Shown: one piece after another, positions 9,649 to 19,182 of the stretch
Layout of the letters: every line of letters starts with the position of its first letter
Position numbering within the stretch: the stretch's first letter is position 1
Assembly: GCA_002104895.1 (NCBI GenBank)
Contig: MCFG01000353.1
Coordinates: 50,001 to 73,167, forward strand
From: Anaeromyces robustus
Taxonomy: Eukaryota; Neocallimastigomycota; Neocallimastigomycetes; Neocallimastigales; Neocallimastigaceae
Reading direction: 5' to 3'
Length of the DNA: 23,167 nucleotides
Program-made: the position numbers and the translations under genes
The notes under the pieces: model-generated
What the model was told of the DNA's origin: nothing
The model's input: only the letters and a program-made list of their open reading frames with translations
The model's database searches: none

Positions 9649-11444
9649 ATGACTGACGTCGCTTCTCAACCAGCTCTTACTGAAGAATCTGTTCCAACTT
9701 CTTCACGCAACAAGGTTAAACAAAGACTTGCTGTAAGTGAATAGAGATTTTGTATATGTTAAATATGATAAAATTTAGATGAACAAATAAAGCAATAAAA
9801 AAAAAAAACAATAATAAAATAAAGAAAACTTATAAATATATTAATTATAATTATTTTAATCAATAAACAGGAAACTGTTAAAACTAAGTTAGGTCAATTA
9901 AATGTTGAAGATGGTAAATATTTAATTTATAAAAGTAAAAAAAATAAATAAATGTAAATATTTTATGTGGTATTAATAAGTTGTTTATTTTTATTATTTT
10001 AAAAGCTGATACTCTTTCTACCCGTATCACTGAAATGCTTGCCGAAGGTAACTCTAAGGAAAAACTTAACGAAGAATTAACCAAGCTTATTGGTGCTGAT
10101 AAGTTAAAGAGTTCTTTCGTTGAATGGTTATATGGTTACTCTAACGTATTCTTCCCACCAACTCCAGCTCTTTCTGAAAAGGAAGATGATGAAACTGAAG
10201 AAAAGGCTGAAGGTGCTAAAGGTAAAAAAAAGTCAAAAAAGAGTAACGATAAAGGTAATTAGCTTTTTTAATTCAAATAAAAAAGACTTTTCACCTTCTG
10301 TTTTACACTTTTTATTTTTTTATTATAAGAATGATTATTATTTTATTAGTTAAATAAAGTACTAATTTGCTTTATTTTTTTTTTAACTTTTTATTTAATA
10401 GAAACTAAGACTAAGAGAAGATCATCTCAATCTCGTCGTCGTAGTGGTAGTAAATCCTCTGTTTCTTCTATTGATACTGAAAAGAGTACCAAGAGTAACA
10501 AGAGCAAACCACTTTCTCCACCACCATCTCCATCTCCATCTCAAGATAAGCAAGCTAAAGAAAAATCTAAGAGAAGATTAAGTCGTTCCGCTTCTTCTTT
10601 AGATCTTGCTAACAAGGTTCAAACTGAAGTTATGGCCCAAGCTATTGCTATGGCTGCTGCTGCTGAATCTAACAACAACACTAAGCACACCAGAGAACGT
10701 AGCGGTTCTATTTCTAGCAACCGTAGTGTTGAAAGACGTGGTTCATTCAACCGTGAACGTAAGAACTCCATTTCTTCCAATGCTTCCAACAGTGAACGTG
10801 TTCGTTGTCAATACTGGCCAGAATGTAACCGTGGTGACCAATGTAAATTCTGGCATCCAAAGGAATTATGTAAGAAGTATCCAAACTGTCCACAAGGTGA
10901 TAAGTGTTTATACATTCACCCAGCTCCACTTGAAAACCCACCAAACCGTCAACAATCTACTCCATACACTGCTCCACAAACTAAGCACAACCGTACCAAG
11001 AGTGATGCTTCTTCCGTTATTTCTACCGCTTCTGACAGAAGTGCTGTAGAATGTAAGTTTGGTGCTAACTGTAACCGTCCAGATTGTAAATATTCTCACC
11101 CAAGTCCAGCTGCTATTGCCGCTCAAATTGCTAAGAAGGCTACTGCCGCTGCTACTGAAACTTTAGAACAAACTAAACAAGAACTCCAAAAGCAATTACA
11201 AGAACAAGCTCAATTAAAGGCTAACGCTGCTGCTAAGACTCCAGTTAAGACTAATGTTCCATGTCACTTCTTCCCAAATTGTAAGAACCCAGACTGTCCA
11301 TACCAACACCCATCTCCAAGTCAAGCTATCAACAACCTTAAATCCAAACAATCTAACTCTGAATTCAATGTTCCATGTCGTTACGATGGTAACTGTACTC
11401 GTAGTGACTGCAAATTCATTCACACTAACCGCAAGAACCATTAA
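9649..11444 (+). CDS. Nab2/ZC3H14-like CCCH zinc-finger protein, 4 exons
   Basis: Probable nuclear poly(A)-RNA-binding protein. Exons 9649-9732, 9871-9913, 10006-10254 and 10402-11444 join in frame to 472 residues. Three introns with GT-AG ends are supported by open frame and sensible phases. Residues about 44-90 (ITEML, EELTKLIGAD, FVEWLYGY) resemble the N-terminal PWI-like fold of Nab2/ZC3H14, which contacts nuclear-pore and export partners. Residues about 95-260 are acidic, then Lys/Arg/Ser-rich with SR-type and SPPPSPSPS stretches, likely a nuclear-localisation and phosphorylation region. Five CCCH fingers follow: 261-277 and 282-298 (C-X5-C-X5-C-X3-H), then 343-358, 413-428 and 451-466 (C-X5-C-X4-C-X3-H). 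A Gln/Glu/Lys coiled-coil-like helix lies at about 377-400. Codons are richer in C/G endings than in the GH5 or LINE genes, which suggests high expression. Another multi-CCCH RNA-binding protein is possible. Confidence 0.85.
9733..9870 (+). other. Intron 1 of the CCCH gene
   Basis: 138 nt, GTAAGT to AACAG, phase 0. It contains in-frame stops, and removing it joins the RLA and ETVK codons. Confidence 0.85.
9914..10005 (+). other. Intron 2 of the CCCH gene
   Basis: 92 nt, GTAAAT to AAAAG, phase 1. Splicing restores an Ala codon across the junction and continues into the PWI-like domain. The flanking exon 2 is only 43 nt. Confidence 0.8.
10255..10401 (+). other. Intron 3 of the CCCH gene
   Basis: 147 nt, GTAATT to AATAG, phase 1. 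A TACTAAT at 10360-10366, 35 nt before the acceptor, is a good branch-point candidate. Without splicing the frame ends at 10262. Confidence 0.85.
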
Positions 11445-12967
11445 ATGATTTAAGTTTTTTATTGAAAAACTACCCTATAGAAATTGTAAACTATTTTAAT
11501 ATATTTTATATAATATAATAATAGATAAAGATTTTTGAAAGTATTGTTTAAAATTAATAATAAAATATCTTAGATTTTTATATTTTGAGATAGATTAAGT
11601 GATCTATTGATAGATATAAAATACTTAAGAAGTAGAATATTTTTAAATCTTTAAAAAAATAAAATGAAATATTATTGAAATAGTTTAAACATTTTTTATA
11701 GTATAATAGAATAATATAAAAAATCAAAATCATAAAATCATAAGTAATTCAACATAAATTTTAAATATAAAAATCAAAAAAAAAAATTACAAAAAAACAA
11801 AAACAAAAATGAAAAAAAAAAAGACATTAAATAATATAAAAATAGACATTTTACAATACTTTTTTTTAAAATAATATTAAAGTAAAATATAAACAAAATT
11901 AAAATTTAAAATTTAAAACATATAAATTAAAAGCAAAATATAGAATAATAAAATAAAGGATCCCTAATTAAATTTAAAAGTTAACTAGTTATCATTTTAA
12001 ATAATTAGAAAAAAGATAAAATTGAATAATATAATAATAATTATTTAGAATAATTAAAGAAAGTATAAAAATGTTGAACAAAAAGTTTAAAAAAAATGAT
12101 CATTTTAAAATAATTTATAACACTTAAAATAATTTTAATTTATAATCAATTACGCAATTAAAACAATACAACACGCGGTTTAAATAATTTTTTTTTATAA
12201 TTTTAAAGTTTAAACAATTTAATAATTTATATAACTTTTAATATTAATTAGTTATACATTTTATTAATTTAATATTAAAAAGGATAAAGTTGTGTTTTTT
12301 CTAGTAGAAATAATGAAGAAAATAATATTCCAAGTTAAAAAAAAGAAGGAAAAGAAAATCCTTTGTTAAGAAAAAACAAAAACAACAAAAACAAATTAAA
12401 ACAAATTTTTAACAAAAACCAAAAAAATAACAAAACAAAACAAAAATCAAAAAAGAAAAAAAATATTAAAGAAAAATTAAAAGAAAAATATTTAAATAAT
12501 CTTCAATTGGAAAATATTTTCTTTATTAATTTTCTTCTAAATTATCATATAATTTCATTACTATTTTTTCTTATTGTTTTAACTTTATTCTTTTTTTTAT
12601 TTTATTAATTTTCAAAATAGATTTTTAATTAATTTAGTTATATAATTTTATTAACATGTATAATATTAAAATATTTGTAATTTTCATATGAAAATGTAAA
12701 TTTTTAATTAAAATTTTTTAAATAAAATTGTAATATAAAATTAAATATAAAATATATATAAGCTGTTTTTTTTTTTTTTTTTTTCCTTTTTTTCCTTTTT
12801 TTCCTTTTTTTAGTATTATATAATATACTATACCTTTCTTTTAAATTGAAATATGCTTAAAACTTGAGTTGCAAAAGAATATTTCAATTAAATTAAATCT
12901 ATTAATGTGTTAACTCCCTGTATTTTTAACTATATATTTTGTGAACTTTAATTTTGCTACTTTAATT
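11445..12967. other. A+T-rich spacer, no gene supported
   Basis: Contains the 3' end of the CCCH transcript and then repeat-poor but A/T-dominated DNA. An 81-codon open stretch at 12363-12608 has no ATG (it begins at TTG) and translates to Lys/Asn runs followed by a Phe/Leu run; it is treated as chance. A slightly more mixed stretch at about 12840-12965 lies immediately before the LINE insertion block and could be genomic flank or the outer part of a LINE leader. Confidence 0.6.
12766..12811. repeat. Poly(T) with three CC-T7 units
   Basis: A 19-nt T run is followed by CC-TTTTTTT repeated three times and then AG. It is a 9-nt pyrimidine repeat. Confidence 0.85.
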
Positions 12968-12979
12968 TTACAATTTTAA
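12968..12979 (+). repeat. Left target-site duplication
   Basis: TTACAATTTTAA, identical to 14028-14039. The pair brackets the truncated LINE block, the left copy at its 5' junction and the right copy immediately after the last poly(A). Confidence 0.8.
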
Positions 12980-13365
12980 AAATTGGCGCAACTTAAACCT
13001 AGCACCTTTTCGGATGTTCCACTTTTGGTACGTACATCCGCACTTTTACTTAGAATTATGCCTACTGTTAGTGGCCAGATCTGGTCATTATTCAATAGGT
13101 ATCCCAACAATCTAACCAAGAGCGTCGAAGCTGACAATTCAGTAGGACAAGACAGTAGGTCACACGCATCTAATAATGATAATAACTTTCCAACTTGATT
13201 TAATTTAATAATATACACTATACCATATGAAGTAATTATAAATTATTACTATCTATTAAATAATAAATTATTATTCTTTATTAGATTAAGTTTTAATATG
13301 TACAATTACTTTATAACATGTACTTTTTAAATTAAATTTAAATAAAGTTTTCATTATTTTATTGC

Positions 13366-13403
<38 letters not shown>

Positions 13404-13624
13404 GGACAAGACAGTAGGTCACACGCATCTAATAATGATAATAACTTTCCAACTTGATTTAATTTAATAATATACACTATACCATATGAAGTAATTATAA
13501 ATTATTACTATCTATTAAATAATAAATTATTATTCTTTATTAGATTAAGTTTTAATATGTACAATTACTTTATAACATGTACTTTTTAAATTAAATTTAA
13601 ATAAAGTTTTCATTATTTTATTGC

Positions 13625-13667
<43 letters not shown>

Positions 13668-13751
13668 AGATTAAGTTTTAATATGTACAATTACTTTATA
13701 ACATGTACTTTTTTAAATTAAATTTAAATAAAGTTTTCATTATTTTATTGC

Positions 13752-13789
<38 letters not shown>

Positions 13790-13873
13790 AGATTAAGTTT
13801 TAATATGTACAATTACTTTATAACATGTACTTTTTTAAATTAAATTTAAATAAAGTTTTCATTATTTTATTGC

Positions 13874-13912
<39 letters not shown>

Positions 13913-13995
13913 AGATTAAGTTTTAATATGTACAATTACTTTATAACATGTACTTTTTAAATTAAATTTAAATAAAGTTTTCATTATTTTATTGC

Positions 13996-14027
<32 letters not shown>
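12980..14027 (+). mobile_element. 5'-truncated LINE with multiplied 3' tail
   Basis: A LINE 3' end inserted by target-primed reverse transcription, followed by repeated tails. The first unit (12980-13400) holds part of a conserved 3' module (about 12990-13165), a 3' UTR with AATAAA at 13341-13346, and a 34-nt poly(A). Unit 2 (13401-13665) restarts at the GTAGGACAAG found at 13142 and matches it over 225 nt with no difference seen. Units 3 (13666-13787), 4 (13788-13910) and 5 (13911-14027) each start at the same TTAGATTAAG and end in 31-36 A. The block is bounded by the 12-bp duplication. It resembles, but is not the same family as, the LINE copies downstream: both share the 3' module and a TGCC before the poly(A). 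Confidence 0.8.
13281..14027 (+). repeat. Five LINE tails separated by poly(A)
   Basis: The 86-87-nt tail sequence TTAGATTAAG...TTGCC occurs at 13281-13366, within unit 2 ending at 13625, and at 13666-13752, 13788-13874 and 13911-13996. Each is followed by a poly(A) of 34, 40, 35, 36 and 31 nt respectively. Tails 3 and 4 have six T after ATGTAC; tails 1, 2 and 5 have five. Confidence 0.9.
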
Positions 14028-14029
<2 letters not shown>

Positions 14030-14039
14030 ACAATTTTAA
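14028..14039 (+). repeat. Right target-site duplication
   Basis: TTACAATTTTAA, same as 12968-12979. The sequence that follows is already the leader of LINE copy 1, so the pre-insertion site lay at or inside the 5' end of that element, or copy 1 later inserted at this boundary. Confidence 0.8.
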
Positions 14040-14059
14040 CTACTCTCTCAAGTTGACCA

Positions 14060-14147
14060 CCTCTTCTGAGGACCTGTACTTCCATTCATTTGGAATGCTC
14101 AGAAGAGGGTAAATGCCTGTCGATACATGGCGACGTTAAGGGCATTT
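14060..14147 (+). ncRNA. Two stem-loops in the LINE leader
   Basis: Stem 1 pairs CCTCTTCTGAG (14060-14070) with CTCAGAAGAGG (14098-14108), 11 bp perfect, with an inner TTCCA/TGGAA hairpin (14080-14095). Stem 2 pairs AAATGCC (14111-14117) with GGCATTT (14141-14147), 7 bp, with an inner GTCG/CGAC hairpin (14119-14134). The segment is far richer in G/C than its surroundings. Known LINE leaders can hold structured RNA such as HDV-like ribozymes, but the catalytic core of such a ribozyme was not recognised here. A CTGAGGA (14065-14071) resembles a hammerhead core box, but the matching GAAA box and stems are absent. Confidence 0.65.
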
Positions 14148-14665
14148 TATGAAGTCTCCTCAATAATTGTTCTTTTTTCTAATAATATGTATAAGTTGGA
14201 TATGCAGGAAATGAATTATTTGTATTTTCTTTTAAATTTACCTTTCATGTATTTCTGTATATTATCACTGTATGAATCCATTGTAATTGCTTTAATTATT
14301 GTATGAGCTTGATTCACTCAAAAGCATGTGCTTATACTTTATTAGAATTTAGAATAGTTATTTTTGAGTTCTTCACCTTTAACTTTTTTTTTTTATTTTT
14401 CATGAATTTAAGAATTTACAAGATTTCAAATATATTTACATTCGCAAAAAGAGATTTTTATAACAACTATCAATATTCTACAAGTGTTTTTATAATAGAG
14501 TAAAGAAGATAAACAATTGATAAATTTAAACAAAAGAAAAAAAAAAAAAAAAGAAAAAATTTACATTCAGTTATTACTAGTCTACATTTTTAACTCGATT
14601 TTTTTAGTTTAGTACTTTCATTTTACTTTTTTTATTTTTTTCATCAATATTAAATATAGATCATA

Positions 14666-17542
14666 ATGGTACGAAATTTTTATAATAGTAACGAAAATAG
14701 CAATGTTTTTGTTCGTGGATTCCGCTGTTATGGAACTGATATTAACAACACTAGCATTATCTTCATCAATGGCCTTCACTCATGGACCAATGCATATATG
14801 ATGGATTTTCTGGAATCAAATCTTAAGGAATTCAACAAGTACATTCTTTCAGTTAAACGATCTATGTGTTCTAGAGGTTGGTATTTTAGGATCAAAGTTT
14901 TATCATCTGACTTTAAATTCGATGATTTCAAAAAGAAATTTGTATCATATATCTCAAATGCTAGCTTGTCGTATAGTAATTGCACTCATTATATTCGTAA
15001 AAGGTCACTTCAACAGATCAGAAATCAACTATTTTCTCCTTCAACAAACTTTAATGATTCAATTAATAACCAAAGTAAGTCTACAACAAACTTAAATGAT
15101 TCAATCAATAACCAAAGAAATTCTACAACAAACTTAAATGATTCAATTAATAACCAAAGTAATTCTACTACAACATCCTCACAATCTAATACTTCAGATT
15201 CTTTCCAACGCAACTCATTAGTTAGTATACACTCTAATCTCAACACTCTTAATTCTATCAAAGATAAGTTTACTTTTTGTCTCAGTTGGAATACCAATGG
15301 ATGGAACCACGAAAAGAAAGATAGTATCGAATACTTTATCACATTATTCAAACCTCTTTTTCTCTGTTTTCAAGAAACAAAGAACGGTTCTGGTGCCAAT
15401 AGTAGTCAACCATGTAAAGTCACTATTCCCAATTACCGATATTTTGTTAGAAGAGCCGTTGATAGTATTCCAGGCATGAGAGGTTTATTTTTAGGTTATC
15501 ATAAATCTTGTCAAGCAATACTTGAAGAGAATTCATTTAATTACATTATTTCCTTAACTAATTATAATATATACGACTCTAAATGCTCTGTTGGAAATGT
15601 ATATATCCCTGTCAGCTCTCATTCTACACAAGTGAAGTGTGCTTTAGCAGAAGTTATTGATTGGCTTAATATTCATCGTGATCATGCTTCTATTCTTGTT
15701 GGGGATTTTAACATGAAAACAGTGGACCTTGAAGAAAAAATATCACCGATTAATGGTTGGATAATTTTACCTCTCAATAGTTCAAGAATCTCTTGGGTTC
15801 AAGGTAATTTATCTTCAGATATTGATCATGCTTTGGTTAATTATAAAATGTTGAACCTTATATCTTATGCTTCCTTTATTGATTATCACCCAGTCTCTGA
15901 TCATAAACCAATGTTAGTATATTGTAAGAAAAATTTTGTTGATCTCTCCTTTACTCACCCAAAAAAGGTTGTTCAATGGAATAGAATTCGCTGTAAGGAA
16001 ATGAAAAACGATATTGTTGACAATAACAAGTTTGCTATTTTAAATAATGAGATCTTTAATAATCCTTCTCTTTCTATTGATGATCTAGTTGATAAGTTTA
16101 TTAATACTTCTAATTCAATTGCAGAGGACCTTGAAATTACATCTTCTACTGAAATTAGGAAATCAATGTTCCATATGTCACGTAATATTTACTGTCTTCA
16201 AAGAATCAAAAGCTTGAAGTATCGACAAATTAAAAAGAGCCATTTAGATTATGAACCTAATCAATTTATTATCCTTGTTGCATCTTATAATAAATTATGC
16301 CAATCTATTCATAAAAAATGTAATGAATTTAGAAGACAAAACTATTTATTTTGGATTAAAGTAGGCTGCGAGGCTACCTTAAAAAATGACAGCAGAAAAT
16401 CATGGTCATGGATTAAGAAGAATATTAAAAATAACAATCAGGAGTTATCTATACCTCATCCTATCAGAGACCACCAAGATAACTTAGTGTATAGTACTAA
16501 AGATCAATTAGATGTTTGGTGCAATTATTATAAGAAACTTAGTTATGACTCTACTGGACATAGCATGAATAAAAAATTCTGGAAGAATTCTCCCGCTATT
16601 AATCGTATAAAGAGTGGAAATAACATAGTATGGGATATTAACCAAGATATCAGCATTGAAGAAATCAAAAAGGCCATCCTTTCTATCCCTAACTTTAAAG
16701 CCTCAGGTCCCGATGGTATCCCTATTGAATTTTATAAAGCTTTAATTCCTGATTCCTCTTCGAATGACTCTGTAAATAATGATTCCTATGTTCCGGCTGG
16801 TCTTAGTTGTTTCTGTTTCTTAATTAATCGTATTTGGAATGGTGATTTTCCTATTTTTTGGAATAATGCATCCATTGTTTCTATTCCAAAAAAAGGCGAT
16901 CTTTCTAATTGTGATAACTATCGTGGTATCTCACTTATCAATAATGGTATTAAGATTCTTTCGAAAATTATTGCTTCTAGAATTTCTGAATATGGTATAA
17001 GTCATGGATTCATCAGACCAGAACAATTTGGCTTTCGGAATAAGGAAGAATGTATTAGTCTTTATATCTCTATTCTTTCTATTTGTCAAAGACGTAAATT
17101 CAAAGGGGAAGATACTTATATAGCTTTTCTGGACCTTAAAAAAGCTTACGATTCTGTGCCCATATATAACATCTTGTCGAAAATTTATACTCTTGGTATA
17201 CAAGGAAAATGCTTTCAATTTTTGGAGAACCTATATCTGTCTTCCAAAGCTTGTGTTAAAATTAATGGACAATTTTCCGATTCTTTCAGAATACTTAAAG
17301 GAGTTCGACAAGGATGTCCCTTATCTCCTATACTTTTTAATTTGTTTATCAACGACATCTTCAACGATTGCCTGCATAATGGTGTGAAAATAGATACTGA
17401 ATATTGTTGTGGAGGATTATTTGCTGATGATATTGTTCTTTGTGCCCCTAGTAGATCTCGTATGAACAAACTTCTTCGTTCAGTTAGTAAATGGGCTAAG
17501 GACAACGAGATGACTTTTGGAATTAATAAATGTGCACATTAG
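14666..17542 (+). pseudogene. LINE copy 1 ORF, 5' part, ends at frameshift
   Basis: 958 codons of the LINE polyprotein. Residues 1-115 form an N-terminal domain of unknown identity. Three 14-residue repeats of TN(F/L)NDSINNQ-type sequence follow (127-168). The AP-type endonuclease, about 200-425, has SWNTNGW, FQETK, VGDFNM and SDHKPM; the reverse transcriptase, about 640-957, has ASGPDG, NYRGISL, EQFGFR, FLDLKKAYDSV, GVRQGCPLSP and the catalytic FADD. The start ATG lies in a context shared with copy 2 (ATGGTACG). Compared with copy 2, one C is missing in the Cys-Ala codons at about 17534-17535. This shifts the frame and meets a TAG at 17540-17542, before the RT thumb. The element therefore could not make the full protein by ordinary translation. 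Confidence 0.9.
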
Positions 17543-18582
17543 CTGTTAGACATGAAAATTCGGAATATATTCTTAGAGAGGACCCTACCTTTTATTTAAC
17601 AGGAATCCCAATCCCTAAAACAGATTGTTATACTTACCTTGGTGTTCCCTTTCACAAAACTCTAGATTTAAAATTCGTTATTAGTAAAATGAAAAATAAA
17701 GTTAGTAAGGCTTTGTTTTCAATTCAGGGTTTTTTAAAAAATGATCTGATTCCTATTCCTCTTAAAAGAACTTTATTCTCTGCAAAAGTTATTGGACAAG
17801 TTTCCTATTACGCTCCTTTGCTTGGTTCTAACAAAAACAATACTAGTTCTACACAAACAATAATTAACAAAGGTTTTTATTGGATTTTAGGCTACTCGAA
17901 ACCTAATTCTTTTGTTTCTATTTATTGCATCTCAAAAGAACTCAATATTCCTCCACTTTCTGGTAAATGTGCTTTAGCTCAGGTTAGATGTTTTAATAAG
18001 TGGAAGGACTCCAACTGCATTATCTCAAAGATAGTTAATAATGTTGCTACAACAAGAAAATGGACTTGGGACAAAGAAAGTAAAATATTAAATGATAAAT
18101 TAAACAATATTTCATCCTCTACTAAAGAAATTATGGAATTCTATTGGGACAGAGACATGAACAGTGATAAATCAATTAAAGCTAAAACTTATAAATTGTA
18201 CAACTTTGAAGAATCAAGAAGTTACTTAAAGCTTAATCTAGAATTTCCTGAATATAGCAAAGGTTTTCGGTGGATACTTAGGGCAAGATGTGGATATAAA
18301 ATTGATGCTAGAGTTGCAAAAGCTGCTAAAATGATTAATAATTCTTGTCCTAATTGTTGTTCATGTTGTTTCCATTGTGACAGTTATCAGAGAATTGATC
18401 ATTGGTTTATAAATTGTTTCTTATTTAAAAATCTTCGTATTGATCACTTCTCTGATCTAGATAGAAATTTTTTTTATTTTTTAGATAGTCTTTTTAATAG
18501 TTTAGTTAGGACCAGTAATAACCCTAGTGTAGATAATAGAATTAATAGCATTGTTAAGGGTTATAAAATAGTAATAATATGA
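17530..18582 (+). pseudogene. LINE copy 1 ORF, 3' part after frameshift
   Basis: Continuation of the LINE protein in another frame, open from 17530, with homology to copy 2 from about 17536. It starts in the region after FADD: YLGVPF near residue 37 of this fragment is a post-RT LINE motif. The C-terminal half has a Cys/His motif, CPNC (273-276) with further Cys at 277, 279, 280 and 283 and HX4C (291-296), like the zinc-knuckle-type motif common at LINE C termini. It ends at TGA 18580-18582. This C-terminal part is missing from copy 2, which is cut at the position matching 17984. The ATG at 17530 is a chance overlap, not a proposed start. Confidence 0.85.
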
Positions 18583-19179
18583 GTTAATAGTATAGTAATA
18601 TAGATATATTAGGTAATAAAAAAATAGTTAATAGGTATAGTATTATATTTTTTTAATTGGTGGAAGGATTATGGTTTTAGTGATAGAATTAACAATAGTC
18701 CATACAAAATGGAATGGGAATGTTTGTTTAAGTGTCAGACTGAATCTGGTACTTATTCAAAATCCCCATTCTTGTTGCGATCTGCGGCTCTATTGAATGA
18801 TATCATGCCTGTTGTCTGTAAAAGACAACATATATTATTCAATAAATTTAAAACCAACCTCTCCAGGAACGTCAATGCTGATAACACAGTAGGACAGCCT
18901 AGTAGGGCAAATGCCGATCCTATTTCCGACCCTAGTGGAATAGGATAGATCAATTTTACTTTAATTCTATATTTAGAATTAAGGGCTTGTATGGATTTAT
19001 TGTTTTTAAATATTATTATACTATTTTTTTTCCCTCCAGTATTATTTATTATTATCTATAATATATTACTGGTTTTTATTTTTTTTTAGTAGTATCATTT
19101 TTTTTTCATTATGTGTTTTTTTTATGATTCATGTATTTTAATATTTAAATTCAATAAAGTTGACGTACAAATTGTGTGC

Positions 19180-19182
<3 letters not shown>
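18583..19182 (+). other. LINE copy 1 3' region with conserved module
   Basis: After the ORF stop comes a short AATAGTATAGTAATA-like low-complexity stretch with three TAGs in the ORF frame. An open stretch in that same frame then runs from about 18628 to 18948. Its part from about 18755 to 18915 matches the truncated family at about 12990-13165 at protein level (LL-R, ALL, IMP, LFN, NL, ADN-VGQ-SR), with many third-position differences. It contains a hairpin, GTTGTCT-gtaaa-AGACAAC, at 18811-18829. A second inverted repeat, CCAGTA/TACTGG, lies at 19036-19072. AATAAA at 19153-19158 precedes the poly(A) by 24 nt, a normal polyadenylation distance. Confidence 0.7.

Noticed and set aside
10606-11049. 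147-codon + strand ORF and several antisense ORFs over the CCCH gene
   Set aside because: Shadows of the zinc-finger reading frame; the Cys/His pattern and splice phases support only the chosen frame.
12363-12608. 81-codon open stretch with a hydrophobic end, tail-anchor-like
   Set aside because: No ATG start; Lys/Asn runs then Phe/Leu runs follow directly from A and T runs; in-frame stop just upstream.
13281-14027. CRISPR-like array (regular repeats and spacers)
   Set aside because: The spacers are poly(A) and the repeats are LINE 3' tails; eukaryotic context.
14065-14110. Hammerhead ribozyme in the LINE leader (CTGAGGA box)
   Set aside because: No proper GAAA box, stem II or cleavage triplet in the required order; the strong stem 1 uses the same bases.
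14303-14503. 66-codon ORF in the LINE leader as a possible ORF1
   Set aside because: The matching frame in copy 2 is cut by a stop after about 30 codons and shows no domain; at most a chance upstream ORF.
15025-15351. 108-codon antisense ORF in LINE copy 1
   Set aside because: Mirror of the repeated linker codons; antisense to clear endonuclease coding sequence.
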